DNA from: Pseudomonadota bacterium
GTDB lineage: Bacteria > Pseudomonadota > Gammaproteobacteria > Pseudomonadales > Pseudomonadaceae
NCBI GenBank assembly: GCA_023431055.1
Contig: JAEYXX010000061.1
Coordinates: 25,469-89,468, forward strand
Direction: 5' to 3'
DNA: 64,000 nucleotides
In this document: in pieces, positions 43,656 through 52,683 of the stretch
Layout: each line of letters starts with the position of its first letter
How positions within the stretch are numbered: position 1 is the first letter of the stretch
The notes under the pieces: generated by a model
Told to the model about the DNA's origin: nothing
What the model saw: only the letters and a program-made list of their open reading frames with translations
The model's database searches: none
Program-made: the position numbers and the translations under genes

Positions 43656-45049
43656 GTCGTGGCGTCAGCCTGCGCGGACGTCTGTTGCGGCGTCTGGCGC
43701 TGCTGCTGTCGCTGATCCTGTTGCTGAGTAGCGTCAGCGCCTACTGGAGCGCGCGCCGTGCAGCCGATACCGCCTATGACCGCACGCTGCTTGCATCGGC
43801 GCGCGCGGTCGCTGACGGTCTCTACGCGGAGGACGGTCGTTTGCGTGCCAACATCCCTTATGTGGCACTGGATACCTTCGCCTACGATAGCGCTGGGCGC
43901 ATCTACTACCAGGTGCTGGATCTGCAGGGCAACCAGGTTTCCGGCTACGAGGATCTGCCGCCGCCGCCATCGGGTACGCCGCGTACCGATGATTATCCGG
44001 CGCTGGCGCATTTCTACGATGCCGAATACCGCAATCAGGGCGTACGCGTGGTCAGCTTTCTGCAGCCAGTCAGCGAGCCGCAGCTCAACGGTATCGCCGA
44101 AATCCGCGTGGCGGAAACCCAAGGTGCACGCGAGCGCATGGCCCGCGAACTGTTGATCGGTACCTTGTGGCGCATGGGGTTGCTGTCGGTCAGCGCGCTG
44201 CTGCTGGTTTGGTTGGCGGTGAATCTGGCGTTGCGGCCGCTGGAAGCACTGCGTCGGGAAGTGGCTGAGCGGGCCAGCGATGACCTGCAGCCGCTGCCGG
44301 ACGGCGGGCTACCACGTGAGGTGCTGCCGCTGGTGGAAACGCTGAACCAGTTCAATGAGCGCTTGCAGGGGCTATTCGAGCGACAGTCACAGTTCATTGC
44401 CGATGCAGCGCATGAGTTGCGTACGCCGCTGGCGGCGCTCAAGGCACGTATCACCCTGGGCTTGCGCGCCGATCAGCCTGAGGAATGGCGCAGCACTCTG
44501 GAGCAGGTGGCACAGCAAGGTGATCGTCTGACTTCGTTGGCCAATCAGTTGCTGTCCCTGGCGCGTATCGAGAGCGGTGCACGAGCCATTACCGAAGGCG
44601 GTGCTCAGCGTATCGATCTCAGTCAGCTGGCGCGTGAACTGGGGCTGGCCATGGCGCCACTGGCTCATGCCCGTGGTGTCGCGCTGGCGCTGGAGGCTGA
44701 TCAGTCGGTGTGGATCGATGGCGAGCCCACGTTGCTCAACGAGTTACTGAATAACCTGCTGGATAACGCATTGGCGCATACACCGGCCGGCGGCAACCTG
44801 ATCATCCGCGCGCTGGCGCCCTCGGTACTCGAGGTCGAGGATGACGGGCCGGGTATTCCCGAGGCCGAGCATGAGAAGGTTTTCGAGCGTTTCTACCGAC
44901 GTAGCAACCTCGGCAATGGCGCAGGCCTCGGCTTGGCCATCGTTGGTGAGATCTGTCGCGCCCATCAGGCTCGTATCAGCCTGCATCAAGCGCAGCCGCA
45001 TGGCCTGCGGGTACGTGTCGAGTTTCCGTTATCAGTGGCTGAGGCTTAG
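43652..45049 (+). CDS. tctE: sensor histidine kinase TctE
   Basis: This 465-residue membrane kinase has two helices (about 13-33 and 172-196), a periplasmic sensor of about 140 residues, a short linker and a kinase core. The phospho-acceptor is H254 (A-A-H-E-L-R-T-P-L); N-box L-L-N-N-L-L-D-N-A-L-A-H and G-box D-D-G-P-G-I-P and G-A-G-L-G-L-A-I are all intact. It should sense extracytoplasmic tricarboxylates and control TctD. Confidence 0.9.
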   Translation: MSRGVSLRGRLLRRLALLLSLILLLSSVSAYWSARRAADTAYDRTLLASARAVADGLYAEDGRLRANIPYVALDTFAYDSAGRIYYQVLDLQGNQVSGYEDLPPPPSGTPRTDDYPALAHFYDAEYRNQGVRVVSFLQPVSEPQLNGIAEIRVAETQGARERMARELLIGTLWRMGLLSVSALLLVWLAVNLALRPLEALRREVAERASDDLQPLPDGGLPREVLPLVETLNQFNERLQGLFERQSQFIADAAHELRTPLAALKARITLGLRADQPEEWRSTLEQVAQQGDRLTSLANQLLSLARIESGARAITEGGAQRIDLSQLARELGLAMAPLAHARGVALALEADQSVWIDGEPTLLNELLNNLLDNALAHTPAGGNLIIRALAPSVLEVEDDGPGIPEAEHEKVFERFYRRSNLGNGAGLGLAIVGEICRAHQARISLHQAQPHGLRVRVEFPLSVAEA

Positions 45050-45412
45050 CGGCTGCTGAATCTCCAGTAGGTACTGGGAAACCCTGCCACTGTCGCGCAA
45101 TTGATTCAGGCCGCGATTGAAGCGTTGCATCAGTTCGTCATTGCCCGGCACCTCGCGCGATAGCAGCGGATGCAGACTGTCGCTGCGCAGAGGCTTGCGA
45201 TGAAAGCTCAGGCGCTGGCGTTCGGCAGCGCTGAATTTCTGGTAGAGCAGGTCGAAGCCCACCACCTTGTCCACCGGAAACAGATCGATGCGTCCGGCGA
45301 GTAATTGGCGTAGTCCCTGTTCATCGCCGTTCAGGCGCATCACCTCGAACTCGCCAGCAGCTTCTGCTTGCTGGAAGGCTTCGCCATAGTCATATTTTTG
45401 CCATCCGTGGCT
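45032..45412 (-). pseudogene. 5'-truncated solute-binding protein remnant
   Basis: Reading leftward, the frame from about 45412 down to the stop at 45032 encodes about 125 residues resembling the C-terminal half of a family 3 periplasmic amino-acid-binding protein: Y-D-Y-G-E-A-F, then L-R-Q-L-L-A-G-R-I-D-L-F-P-V-D, and finally L-N-Q-L-R-D-S-G-R. The N-terminal half with its signal peptide is gone and the frame closes 57 bases upstream in the HDOD gene region. The 3' end overlaps tctE by 18 bases. It is a decayed gene. Confidence 0.7.
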
Positions 45413-45420
45413 AGGTGCTT

Positions 45421-46257
45421 TTATTGCAGCATGCTCATGGCCGCTTCCATGGCGGCGGAGAGGTCTTCGTCAGCCTGCATGTCGACCTGCGGATCGAGTC
45501 CTAGCTTGGCGAACGCCGGCACCTTGCTCCAGTCAAGCTGGGTGTAAGGGTGCTCGCTGCCCAGGTAGCTCTGCAGCGTGGCGACCTGAACGATGTCGAC
45601 GTAGTCGACCTTGGCCGAGTCGCGGCTGAAGTTCAGGTACTGGCTCGGCACGATGGCGATGGGCTCGGGAAATTCCCAGGTGCGCAGGATCTTGTCGCCG
45701 ATGATCGGGTGGATCTGCTCGATCACATGGTTGAGGCTGATGGAGTCGGCCAGCAACTCGTTGTGCTCTTCGGCATAGGTGAGAATCGGCAGCACGCCGA
45801 TCTGGTGGACCAGGCCGGCGAGGGTGGCCTGGTCCGGCATCAGGCGGGTGTAATGGCGGCACAGCACATGGCAGATGCCGGCAATTTCGGTGCTCTTGTT
45901 CCACACCTCGCGCATCTTGCGGTCGACCACGTCGCTGGTGGCCTGGAACATCTGCTCCATGGCCAGGCCGGTGGCCAGGTTACAGGTGTAGTTGATGCCC
46001 AGGCGGCTTACCGCCATCTGCAGATCGGTGATCTCCTTGTTGCTGCGCAGCAGTGGGCTGTTGACCACCTTGATGATGCGCGCGGTGAGGGCGGCGTCGT
46101 TGCCAATCACCTTGCTGATCTGCGGGATGCCCACGTCCGGGTCTTCGGCCGCTTCGCGAACCTTCAGCGCCACCTCGGGTAGGGTGGGCAGCACCAGCTC
46201 ATCGTTCTCGATGGCGTGGATCAGTTCCTGTTGGACTTTTTCAGCAAGCTTGCTCAT
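45421..46257 (-). CDS. HDOD domain protein
   Basis: This 278-residue protein consists of one HDOD domain (about 20-215), a signalling-related relative of HD phosphohydrolases. The motif L-P-T-L-P-E-V-A-L-K-V marks the beginning. The HD pair of active enzymes is absent: the expected position reads L-V-H-Q-I-G-V-L. It probably acts by protein contacts in motility or second messenger pathways. The remnant solute-binding gene begins a few bases past its stop codon. Confidence 0.8.
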   Translation of the reverse strand: MSKLAEKVQQELIHAIENDELVLPTLPEVALKVREAAEDPDVGIPQISKVIGNDAALTARIIKVVNSPLLRSNKEITDLQMAVSRLGINYTCNLATGLAMEQMFQATSDVVDRKMREVWNKSTEIAGICHVLCRHYTRLMPDQATLAGLVHQIGVLPILTYAEEHNELLADSISLNHVIEQIHPIIGDKILRTWEFPEPIAIVPSQYLNFSRDSAKVDYVDIVQVATLQSYLGSEHPYTQLDWSKVPAFAKLGLDPQVDMQADEDLSAAMEAAMSMLQ

Positions 46258-46303
46258 GAAGTGGCTCTCTTAGGCGATCCGATACGGCGCCAGGGAAGTT
46301 TAG

Positions 46304-47245
46304 TCAGCGCTGGATTTCCTTGTCGGCATCCAGCTGATAAGGCAGGTCGAGCAGGGTCAGCGTCGGGCCTTCGCTGCTGCCGAGATGAATACGGCCGTCG
46401 TTCACGGCATCTTCCTGCAACACGGCGAGCAACTCGGTGGCGTCGCCGGCCTGGGCCGCCAGTACCACTTCACCGACGCTGGAGCCGTGGACCGGGGAGA
46501 ACAATTCGATGCCGACGGCCGGCAGCTCGGAGCCGACCAGGCGTAGCCGATGCAGGCGTCGCTTGAGTTTGCCCAGATACTGCATGCGCGCGACGATCTC
46601 CTGGCCGGTGTAGCAGCCTTTCTTGAAGCTCACGCCGCCCAAGGCCTGCAGATTGATCATCTGCGGGATGAAAAGCTCGCGCGTGGCACCGAACACCTGG
46701 CCTACGCCAGCACGTACCTGGGCCAGCAACCAGTCGTTCAGTGGTGCTTGCGGCAGTGCGGCGGCCAGGCGGCCTTGCAGTTGCTCTGTTTCGGCGGCCG
46801 GAGCCCACAGCTCGGCACGGCCATCGCTCAGGCGCACGGCAATTAATGGTCCAGCACTGGTGATGGAGTCGCTGGCAGTGCCCAGCTGCAGGCCAAGCTC
46901 GGCGAGCACGGCGTCGCCGCCGGCCAGGCCAAAACGGACCCAGGCGGCGCTTTCATCGCTGAGCTTGGATTTGGAGAACACCGCATATTTTTGCAGGTCG
47001 GCCTGCTGTGACTCGATCAGTTCGCGGGCCATGGCCAGCAGATAGCCGTCGTCCACCGGGACGATACGGAAGCTCGACAGCATGCGGCCCTTGGGCGTGC
47101 AGCGGGCGCCGAGGCTGGATTGGCTGGCACTCAGGTAATTGAGGTTGCAGGTCACCTGGCCCTGCAGAAACTTGGCCGCGTCCGCGCCGCGCACGGCGAG
47201 CAGGCCTTCGTGATCGAGGAGGGTGAAGTAAGCGCTATCGGCCAT
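46304..47245 (-). CDS. ygfZ: folate-binding protein YgfZ
   Basis: This 313-residue protein is related to the T protein of glycine cleavage and assists Fe-S enzymes such as MiaB. The [12 protein letters not shown] motif (about 225-236) is the diagnostic YgfZ/IBA57 signature with the functional cysteine. It is divergent from sdhE with a 145-base spacer; in E. coli ygfZ and ygfY (sdhE) are also neighbours. Confidence 0.92.
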   Translation of the reverse strand: MADSAYFTLLDHEGLLAVRGADAAKFLQGQVTCNLNYLSASQSSLGARCTPKGRMLSSFRIVPVDDGYLLAMARELIESQQADLQKYAVFSKSKLSDESAAWVRFGLAGGDAVLAELGLQLGTASDSITSAGPLIAVRLSDGRAELWAPAAETEQLQGRLAAALPQAPLNDWLLAQVRAGVGQVFGATRELFIPQMINLQALGGVSFKKGCYTGQEIVARMQYLGKLKRRLHRLRLVGSELPAVGIELFSPVHGSSVGEVVLAAQAGDATELLAVLQEDAVNDGRIHLGSSEGPTLTLLDLPYQLDADKEIQR

Positions 47246-47390
47246 GGTGCAAATCGAATCGCTGGATAAAGGTCAGGGGCGTCATCATAGTAGGCGTGGT
47301 AGGGCCTTGTCAGCGCAATTGCGCTGCGTCTCGGTGAACAGCGAGGCAATTCGCCGTTATACTGCCGCCCTCGTTCGAGGAGTCCGTTGC

Positions 47391-47645
47391 ATGGTTGAGC
47401 AAAGTGAACTGAATCGCCTGTTCTGGCATAGCCGTCGTGGCATGCTGGAACTGGACGTACTGCTGGTGCCTTTCGTCCAGGAGGTATACCCGACCCTGGA
47501 TGCCGAGAACCAGGCCCGCTACCGCAAACTGCTGGAGTGCGAGGATCAGGACATGTTCGGCTGGTTCATGCAGCGCGGCGAGCCCGAGGATGCCGATCTG
47601 CGCCACATCGTGCGCATGATCCTGGATCGTGTCCAGCCCAAGTGA
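47391..47645 (+). CDS. sdhE: FAD assembly factor SdhE
   Basis: This 84-residue protein has the diagnostic R-R-G-M-L-E-L-D motif (16-23), which contacts the flavoprotein subunit and promotes FAD attachment to SdhA and FrdA. The start at 47391 has GAGGAG eight bases upstream. It overlaps ygfX by 17 bases. Confidence 0.9.
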   Translation: MVEQSELNRLFWHSRRGMLELDVLLVPFVQEVYPTLDAENQARYRKLLECEDQDMFGWFMQRGEPEDADLRHIVRMILDRVQPK

Positions 47646-48096
47646 TGTTTTCGAGTGCCGTTGGCAGCCCTCACGCTGGCTGCTGAGGCTCTATCTGTCG
47701 GTCCTGGCGCTGGCTCTGCTGGCGCCCTGGCTGGCCGACATTCCTCTCTGGTTGAAACTGCTTTCACCTCTGCCATGCCTGGCGCACGCCGTCTGGGTGC
47801 TGCCGCGGCACGTTCTGCTGACGGCACCACAGGCCGTTACCGGTTTGCGTCGTGATGCGTTCGGCTGGCATCTGTACAGCGCCGCCAACGGTTGGCAAGC
47901 GGTGCAGTTACGCCCGGATAGTCTGGCTTTACCGCTTGTGGTCGTGCTGCGCTATCGCATGTCGGGCCAGCGTTTCAGCCGCGGATTATGCATCGCGCGT
48001 GACGCGCTGGCGCCCGAACAGCATCGGCGCCTGCGCTTGCGCTTGAAGTTCAGTCGGCGGCGCTGGGCTGAGCCGGGGGTGTCGGCACCAGAATAG
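47629..48096 (+). CDS. ygfX: YgfX-like membrane protein
   Basis: This 155-residue protein has two close hydrophobic helices (about 17-35 and 40-55) followed by a soluble domain and a basic C-terminus. It belongs to the YgfX/CptA family, encoded with sdhE in many gammaproteobacteria; a toxin role has been claimed but is disputed. The start is GTG at 47629, inside sdhE. The last 47 bases overlap the 3' end of nadB on the other strand. Confidence 0.75.
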   Translation: MSSPSDVFECRWQPSRWLLRLYLSVLALALLAPWLADIPLWLKLLSPLPCLAHAVWVLPRHVLLTAPQAVTGLRRDAFGWHLYSAANGWQAVQLRPDSLALPLVVVLRYRMSGQRFSRGLCIARDALAPEQHRRLRLRLKFSRRRWAEPGVSAPE

Positions 48097-49681
48097 TGTC
48101 ACGGGCTTCGGCCAGTTGCTCGGGATAATCGAGGGTGTAGTGCAGGCCGCGACTTTCATGGCGCTGCATGGCCGAACGAATCATCAGCTCGGCGACCAGC
48201 GCCAGGTTGCGCAGCTCGATCAGGTCGCGACTGACCTTGTAGTTGGAATAGAACTCGTCGATTTCGTCCAGTAGCAGGCGTACGCGATGCTGCGCACGCT
48301 GCAGGCGCTTGTTGGTCCTGACGATACCGACGTAGTCCCACATGAAACGGCGCAGCTCGTCCCAGTTGTGAGCGATGATCACGTCCTCGTCGGAGTCGGT
48401 CACCTGGCTGGCATCCCAGCAGGGTAGGTCGATCGGCATGTCCACCGCGTCGAGTTGGGCGACGATGTCGGCACAGGCCGAGCGCGCATAGACGAAGCAC
48501 TCCAGCAGCGAGTTGCTGGCCATGCGGTTGGCGCCATGCAGGCCGGTGAAGCTGGTCTCGCCGATGGCGTACAGACCGGGCACGTCGGTACGGCCATGCT
48601 GATCGACCACCACGCCGCCACAGGTGTAATGGGCAGCGGGCACTACCGGGATGGGCTGTTTGGTGATGTCGATGCCAAAGCCCAGGCAGCGTTCGTAGAC
48701 GGTGGGGAAATGACTCTTGATGAATTCGGCCGGCTTGTGGCTGATGTCCAGATAGACGCAGTCGATCCCCAGACGCTTCATCTCATGGTCGATGGCGCGG
48801 GCGACGATATCGCGCGGTGCCAGTTCGGCACGCTCATCGAAGCGCTGCATGAAGCGTTCGCCATTGGGCAGCTTGAGCAGGCCGCCTTCGCCGCGCACGG
48901 CTTCGGTGACGAGGAAGCTCTTGGCCTGCGGGTGATACAGGCAGGTGGGGTGGAACTGGTTGAACTCCAGGTTGCCGACGCGGCAGCCCGCACGCCAGGC
49001 CATGGCAATGCCGTCGCCACAGGCACCGTCCGGGTTGCTGGTATAGAGATAGACCTTGGCGGCGCCGCCGGTGGCGAGAATCACGAAGCGCGCGCTGAAG
49101 GTGTCGACTTCGCCGCAGGCCCGATCCAGCACATAGGCGCCCAGGCAGCGCTCGCCCTCCAGGCCGAGCTTGCGTTCGGTAATCAGGTCTACGGCGACGC
49201 GCTGCTCCAGCAACTCGATATTCGAGCGCTGCCTGGCCTGTTCCAGCAGCGTATTGAAGATCGCTGCGCCGGTGGCATCGGCGGCGTGGATGATGCGCCG
49301 ATGGCTGTGGCCGCCCTCGCGGGTCAGGTGAAACTCGAATCCGCCGTCTTCGCGCGCCGTTTCATCGTCACGGGTAAAGGGTACGCCCTGATCGATCAGC
49401 CACTGGATGGCTTCGCGGCTGTGCTCTACCGTGAAGCGCACGGCGTCTTCGCGGCACAGTCCGGCACCGGCATCGAGGGTGTCGGCGACATGGGATTCGA
49501 CCGTGTCGGTGTCGTCCAGCACGGCTGCCACGCCACCTTGCGCCCAGTAGGTCGAGCCATTGGCCAGGTTGCCTTTGCTCAGGACTGCGATGCGCAAGTG
49601 GCTGGGTAGGGTAAGGGCGAGGGTCAAGCCGGCAGCGCCGCTGCCGATGACCAGAACATCGTGCTGGAAGTGGTGGCTCAT
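48050..49681 (-). CDS. nadB: L-aspartate oxidase NadB
   Basis: This 543-residue flavoenzyme oxidises aspartate to iminoaspartate, the first step of NAD synthesis. The FAD-binding segment [11 protein letters not shown] (9-19), the [11 protein letters not shown] signature (43-53) and the [13 protein letters not shown] motif near 385-397 are all diagnostic. It is divergent from algU and convergent with ygfX. In P. aeruginosa it is also next to algU. Confidence 0.95.
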   Translation of the reverse strand: MSHHFQHDVLVIGSGAAGLTLALTLPSHLRIAVLSKGNLANGSTYWAQGGVAAVLDDTDTVESHVADTLDAGAGLCREDAVRFTVEHSREAIQWLIDQGVPFTRDDETAREDGGFEFHLTREGGHSHRRIIHAADATGAAIFNTLLEQARQRSNIELLEQRVAVDLITERKLGLEGERCLGAYVLDRACGEVDTFSARFVILATGGAAKVYLYTSNPDGACGDGIAMAWRAGCRVGNLEFNQFHPTCLYHPQAKSFLVTEAVRGEGGLLKLPNGERFMQRFDERAELAPRDIVARAIDHEMKRLGIDCVYLDISHKPAEFIKSHFPTVYERCLGFGIDITKQPIPVVPAAHYTCGGVVVDQHGRTDVPGLYAIGETSFTGLHGANRMASNSLLECFVYARSACADIVAQLDAVDMPIDLPCWDASQVTDSDEDVIIAHNWDELRRFMWDYVGIVRTNKRLQRAQHRVRLLLDEIDEFYSNYKVSRDLIELRNLALVAELMIRSAMQRHESRGLHYTLDYPEQLAEARDTILVPTPPAQPSAAD

Positions 49682-49767
49682 GTCCGAGTTCCGCGTGAAA
49701 GCGAGCCCTAGTATATAGAGAGGGGCAGCGGCACAATAGGTGGCTTATGACCGACCGCCGTGCTCGG

Positions 49768-49794
49768 GAACTTTTTTAGTCTCTAAGGTTCCAT
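49768..49794 (+). promoter_or_regulatory. algU promoter, distal, sigma-E type
   Basis: GAACTT (49768-49773), a 16-base spacer and TCCAT (49790-49794) match the sigma-E/AlgU consensus GAACTT-N16/17-TCTGA. It lies 254 bases before the algU start and would give autoregulation, as in P. aeruginosa. Confidence 0.65.
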
Positions 49795-49961
49795 AGAGGG
49801 TCGCCCATATAAGGGAGAGCGCTTGCGCGTGCCTGCATCTGAAGTCAGCGAAGGGTGTGGAAATGAGCGGCGATAAGATTATTTGCCGGAGCGAAGAGGT
49901 TTCGCTGCGGCCATTCCAGGCAGAGGGAAGAAAACTCTGCAGGAAGCTTGCTTGGAGGGGA

Positions 49962-49988
49962 GAACTTTTGCGTAAGACCCGAGTCTAT
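49962..49988 (+). promoter_or_regulatory. algU promoter, proximal, sigma-E type
   Basis: GAACTT (49962-49967), 16 bases and TCTAT (49984-49988) form a second, closer match to the AlgU consensus, 60 bases before the start codon. P. aeruginosa algU is likewise described with two AlgU-dependent promoters among several. Confidence 0.7.
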
Positions 49989-50047
49989 CTTGGCAAGTTG
50001 ATTCGCTTAAGGGTGCAGACCTCCTCCATGCTTAATGAGGAGAATGC

Positions 50048-50629
50048 ATGCTAACCCAGGAAGATGATCAGCAGCTGGTCGAGCGAGTGCAGCGTGGTGA
50101 CAAGCGTGCCTTCGATCTGTTGGTGCTGAAGTATCAACACAAGATCCTCGGTCTGATCGTGCGATTCGTGCACGACACTCACGAGGCTCAGGATGTTGCT
50201 CAGGAGGCGTTCGTAAAAGCCTACCGAGCACTTGGAAACTTTCGCGGTGACAGCGCGTTCTATACCTGGCTGTACCGCATCGCCATCAACACGGCGAAGA
50301 ATTATCTGGTGTCCCGCGGTCGGCGGCCGCCAGATAGTGATGTCAGTAGCGATGACGCGGAGTTCTACGATGGCGACCACGCCCTCAAGGACATCGAGTC
50401 ACCGGAGCGGGCATTGCTGCGCGACGAGATCGAGGCCACTGTGCATCGAACCATCGCCCAGCTACCGGATGATTTACGCACGGCTCTGACTTTGCGTGAA
50501 TTCGAAGGTCTGAGTTACGAGGACATTGCCAGCGTCATGCAGTGTCCGGTAGGTACGGTGCGTTCGCGGATCTTCCGTGCACGTGAGGCAATTGATAAGT
50601 CCCTGCAACCTCTGTTGCAGGAAGCCTAA
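50048..50629 (+). CDS. algU: extracytoplasmic sigma factor AlgU
   Basis: This 193-residue sigma factor directs envelope-stress and alginate genes. Region 2 (about 22-90) holds D-V-A-Q-E-A-F-V-K-A-Y and F-Y-T-W-L-Y-R-I-A-I-N; region 4 (about 137-187) holds L-T-L-R-E-F-E-G-L-S-Y-E-D-I-A and the helix-turn-helix G-T-V-R-S-R-I. Length equals P. aeruginosa AlgU (193). A GAGGAG lies before the ATG. It heads the operon algU-mucA-mucB-rseC-mucD with small gaps. Confidence 0.95.
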   Translation: MLTQEDDQQLVERVQRGDKRAFDLLVLKYQHKILGLIVRFVHDTHEAQDVAQEAFVKAYRALGNFRGDSAFYTWLYRIAINTAKNYLVSRGRRPPDSDVSSDDAEFYDGDHALKDIESPERALLRDEIEATVHRTIAQLPDDLRTALTLREFEGLSYEDIASVMQCPVGTVRSRIFRAREAIDKSLQPLLQEA

Positions 50630-50659
50630 GGCAGCGGCGACAGCCAAGAGAGGAACACC

Positions 50660-51232
50660 ATGAGTCGTGAAACCCTGCAGGAATCGCTGTCCGCGGTGAT
50701 GGATAACGAAGCGGACGAACTGGAACTGCGGCGTGTGCTCGCAGCCAGCGAGGATGGCGAGCTACGTGGCACCTGGTCGCGTTACCAGATTGCTCGTGCA
50801 GCCATGCACCGTGAGTTGCTGGTACCGCAACTGGACATCGCATCTGCGGTTTCCGCAGCATTGGCTGACGAAGCCGCGCCGAACCGCAAGGCGCCGATCT
50901 GGCGTAGCGTTGGGCGCGTAGCCGTGGCGGCATCGGTGACGGTTGCCGTGCTGGCTGGGGTGCGTTTCTACAATCAGGACGATCTGAGCGGTGCTCAGCT
51001 GGCCCAGCAAGATGCTTCTCCGGTACTCTCGGTACCGCAAGTGCAAGGCCCTGCGCTTCTCGCCGGCTATAACAGCAGTGAGGAAGCCGGTGAGCCTGCC
51101 AAGGCTGGCACTGCCAGCTGGCATGAGCAGCGTCTGCCGAACTACCTGCGTCAACATGCACAGGAAGCTGCTATGGGCACCGGTGAAACCGCTCTGCCTT
51201 ATGCTCGTGCCGCGAGCCTGGAAAACCGCTAA
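50660..51232 (+). CDS. mucA: anti-sigma factor MucA
   Basis: This 190-residue inner-membrane protein holds AlgU inactive. The N-terminal part (about 1-78, with M-D-N-E-A-D-E-L-E and R-Y-Q-I-A-R) binds the sigma factor, a single helix spans about 84-103, and the periplasmic tail binds MucB. No frameshift or early stop is seen, so the allele should be of non-mucoid type. Length is close to P. aeruginosa MucA (194). Confidence 0.93.
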   Translation: MSRETLQESLSAVMDNEADELELRRVLAASEDGELRGTWSRYQIARAAMHRELLVPQLDIASAVSAALADEAAPNRKAPIWRSVGRVAVAASVTVAVLAGVRFYNQDDLSGAQLAQQDASPVLSVPQVQGPALLAGYNSSEEAGEPAKAGTASWHEQRLPNYLRQHAQEAAMGTGETALPYARAASLENR

Positions 51233-51248
51233 GCGCTTAAGGAGTCAC

Positions 51249-52196
51249 ATGCGCTCGATTCCCCTCTGCCTGATTGGCGGTCTGCTGGCATTGCCGGTGC
51301 AGGCCGCCGAAGTACAGGACTTGCTCGGACGCCTCGCAGCCGCGGAGCGTCAGCAAAGTTTTCAGGGTACGTTCATCTATGAGCGTAATGGTAGTTTCTC
51401 CACCCACGCTGTGTGGCATCGGGTGGAGGAGGGGGGGCAGGTTCGCGAGCGCCTTCTGCAGCTCGATGGCCCGGCGCAGGAGGTGCTCAAGGTCGATGGT
51501 CAGGCACAGTGCGTCAGTGGTGCGCTGGCTGATCAGGTCAGCGAAGGGCAGGCTTGGCCTGCCCGTCAGCTTGATGCCGCGCAATTGGGTAATTGGTACG
51601 ACATCCGCGTCGTCGGTCGGTCACGCATCGCCAATCGCGCGGCTGATGTTCTGCTGCTAGAGCCCAAGGATCAGCACCGCTACGGTTTTGAATTGCATCT
51701 GGATCGGGAAACCGGTCTGCCACTCAAATCACTGCTGCTGAACGAGCGCGGCCAGCTTCTGGAGCGCTTCCAGTTCGCTCAGCTGGACACTTCTTCACCG
51801 GTCGAAAATGCCATGCAGCCGAGTTCGGGCTGTCGTCCTGTGCGTTTCCGCGCCGCCGACAGCATGGCCGAGGGCAGCTGGCGTTCGGATTGGTTGCCGC
51901 CGGGCTTTACCCTGACTACCGCTCAGGTGCGTCGAGATCCTGCCTCCGAAGATGCTGTCACCTACCTGATGTATGGCGACGGCCTGGCGCGTTTCTCGGT
52001 CTTTCTCGAACCCCTGAAGGGCAGCGCGGTCGAAGATGCGCGCAGTCAGCTGGGGCCGACCGTCGCCGTTTCCCGGCGCATGAGCACCGATACCGGTGAC
52101 GTGATGGTTACCGTGGTCGGTGAAATTCCCCTGGGTACAGCCGAGCGCATTGCGCTGTCCATGCGCGCCGGAGTGCCCGAACAGGCCAGCCAATGA
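51249..52196 (+). CDS. mucB: MucB, periplasmic MucA-protecting protein
   Basis: This 315-residue protein has a signal peptide (about 1-20, cleavage after V-Q-A) and the two-domain RseB fold, which resembles lipoprotein carriers LolA/LolB. It binds the MucA tail and shields it from the protease AlgW until lipid signals release it. The start at 51249 follows AAGGAG and stops four bases into rseC. Confidence 0.93.
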   Translation: MRSIPLCLIGGLLALPVQAAEVQDLLGRLAAAERQQSFQGTFIYERNGSFSTHAVWHRVEEGGQVRERLLQLDGPAQEVLKVDGQAQCVSGALADQVSEGQAWPARQLDAAQLGNWYDIRVVGRSRIANRAADVLLLEPKDQHRYGFELHLDRETGLPLKSLLLNERGQLLERFQFAQLDTSSPVENAMQPSSGCRPVRFRAADSMAEGSWRSDWLPPGFTLTTAQVRRDPASEDAVTYLMYGDGLARFSVFLEPLKGSAVEDARSQLGPTVAVSRRMSTDTGDVMVTVVGEIPLGTAERIALSMRAGVPEQASQ

Positions 52197-52648
52197 TCGA
52201 AGAGCAGGGGCGTGTAGTGGCGCTCGAGCCCGGCGCCGTCTGGGTCGAAACGCTACGCAAGAGCACCTGCTCGAGCTGTTCGGCCAATGCCGCCTGTGGC
52301 AAGGGCCTGATGGATCGTCTTGGCGTAGGTCGGCAGCGCGGGTATGTGCGTGCCCTCAGCCAAATGCATCTGGCAATTGGCGACACCGTGATCATCGGTG
52401 TGCGCGAAGATCTCTTGGTGCGCAGTTCTCTGCTGGTTTATCTGCTTCCGCTTATGGGCTTGTTCGCCGCTGCGTTGCTGGCGGATGGCCTGGGTTTGCC
52501 CGAGCCTCTGGTAATTCTGTCCGGTCTGAGTGGTCTGTTCGCCAGTTGGCTGATGGTTCGCTGGCGCGCTGCTCGGGTTGCCGAGAACCCCTTATTGCAG
52601 CCTGTGGTCCTGCGTACGCTGCTGGTGCCTGTGCCAGCGGCGGGTTGA
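52193..52648 (+). CDS. rseC: RseC/MucC membrane protein
   Basis: This 151-residue protein has an N-terminal domain with the cysteine cluster C-S-S-C-S-A-N-A-A-C-G-K-G (26-38), which may hold a metal or Fe-S cluster, and two adjacent membrane helices (about 78-97 and 103-121). It is the RseC/MucC modulator of the sigma-E system and also linked with SoxR reduction in E. coli. It overlaps mucB by four bases. Confidence 0.9.
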   Translation: MIEEQGRVVALEPGAVWVETLRKSTCSSCSANAACGKGLMDRLGVGRQRGYVRALSQMHLAIGDTVIIGVREDLLVRSSLLVYLLPLMGLFAAALLADGLGLPEPLVILSGLSGLFASWLMVRWRAARVAENPLLQPVVLRTLLVPVPAAG

Positions 52649-52683
52649 AAGTGTCCGAGTTTTACATGGGGAGTCGTAGTTCG

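Larger units (their letters stand above)
49682..50047 (+). other. nadB-algU control region
   Basis: This 366-base spacer between divergent genes holds the promoters of algU (two sigma-E types, listed separately). A candidate nadB promoter is visible on the minus strand (-10 TATACT at 49710-49715), but its -35 partner has a short spacer. A 65-codon open frame from 49857 overlaps algU and has no gene-like features. Nothing else is recognised. Confidence 0.5.

Noticed and set aside
45032..45343. functional 103-residue protein downstream of tctE
   Set aside because: The similarity to binding proteins continues upstream of its GTG without any start or signal peptide, so it is a remnant.
49857..50054. 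65-codon frame before algU as a leader peptide
   Set aside because: It contains the proximal sigma-E promoter and overlaps algU out of frame, with no good ribosome binding site.
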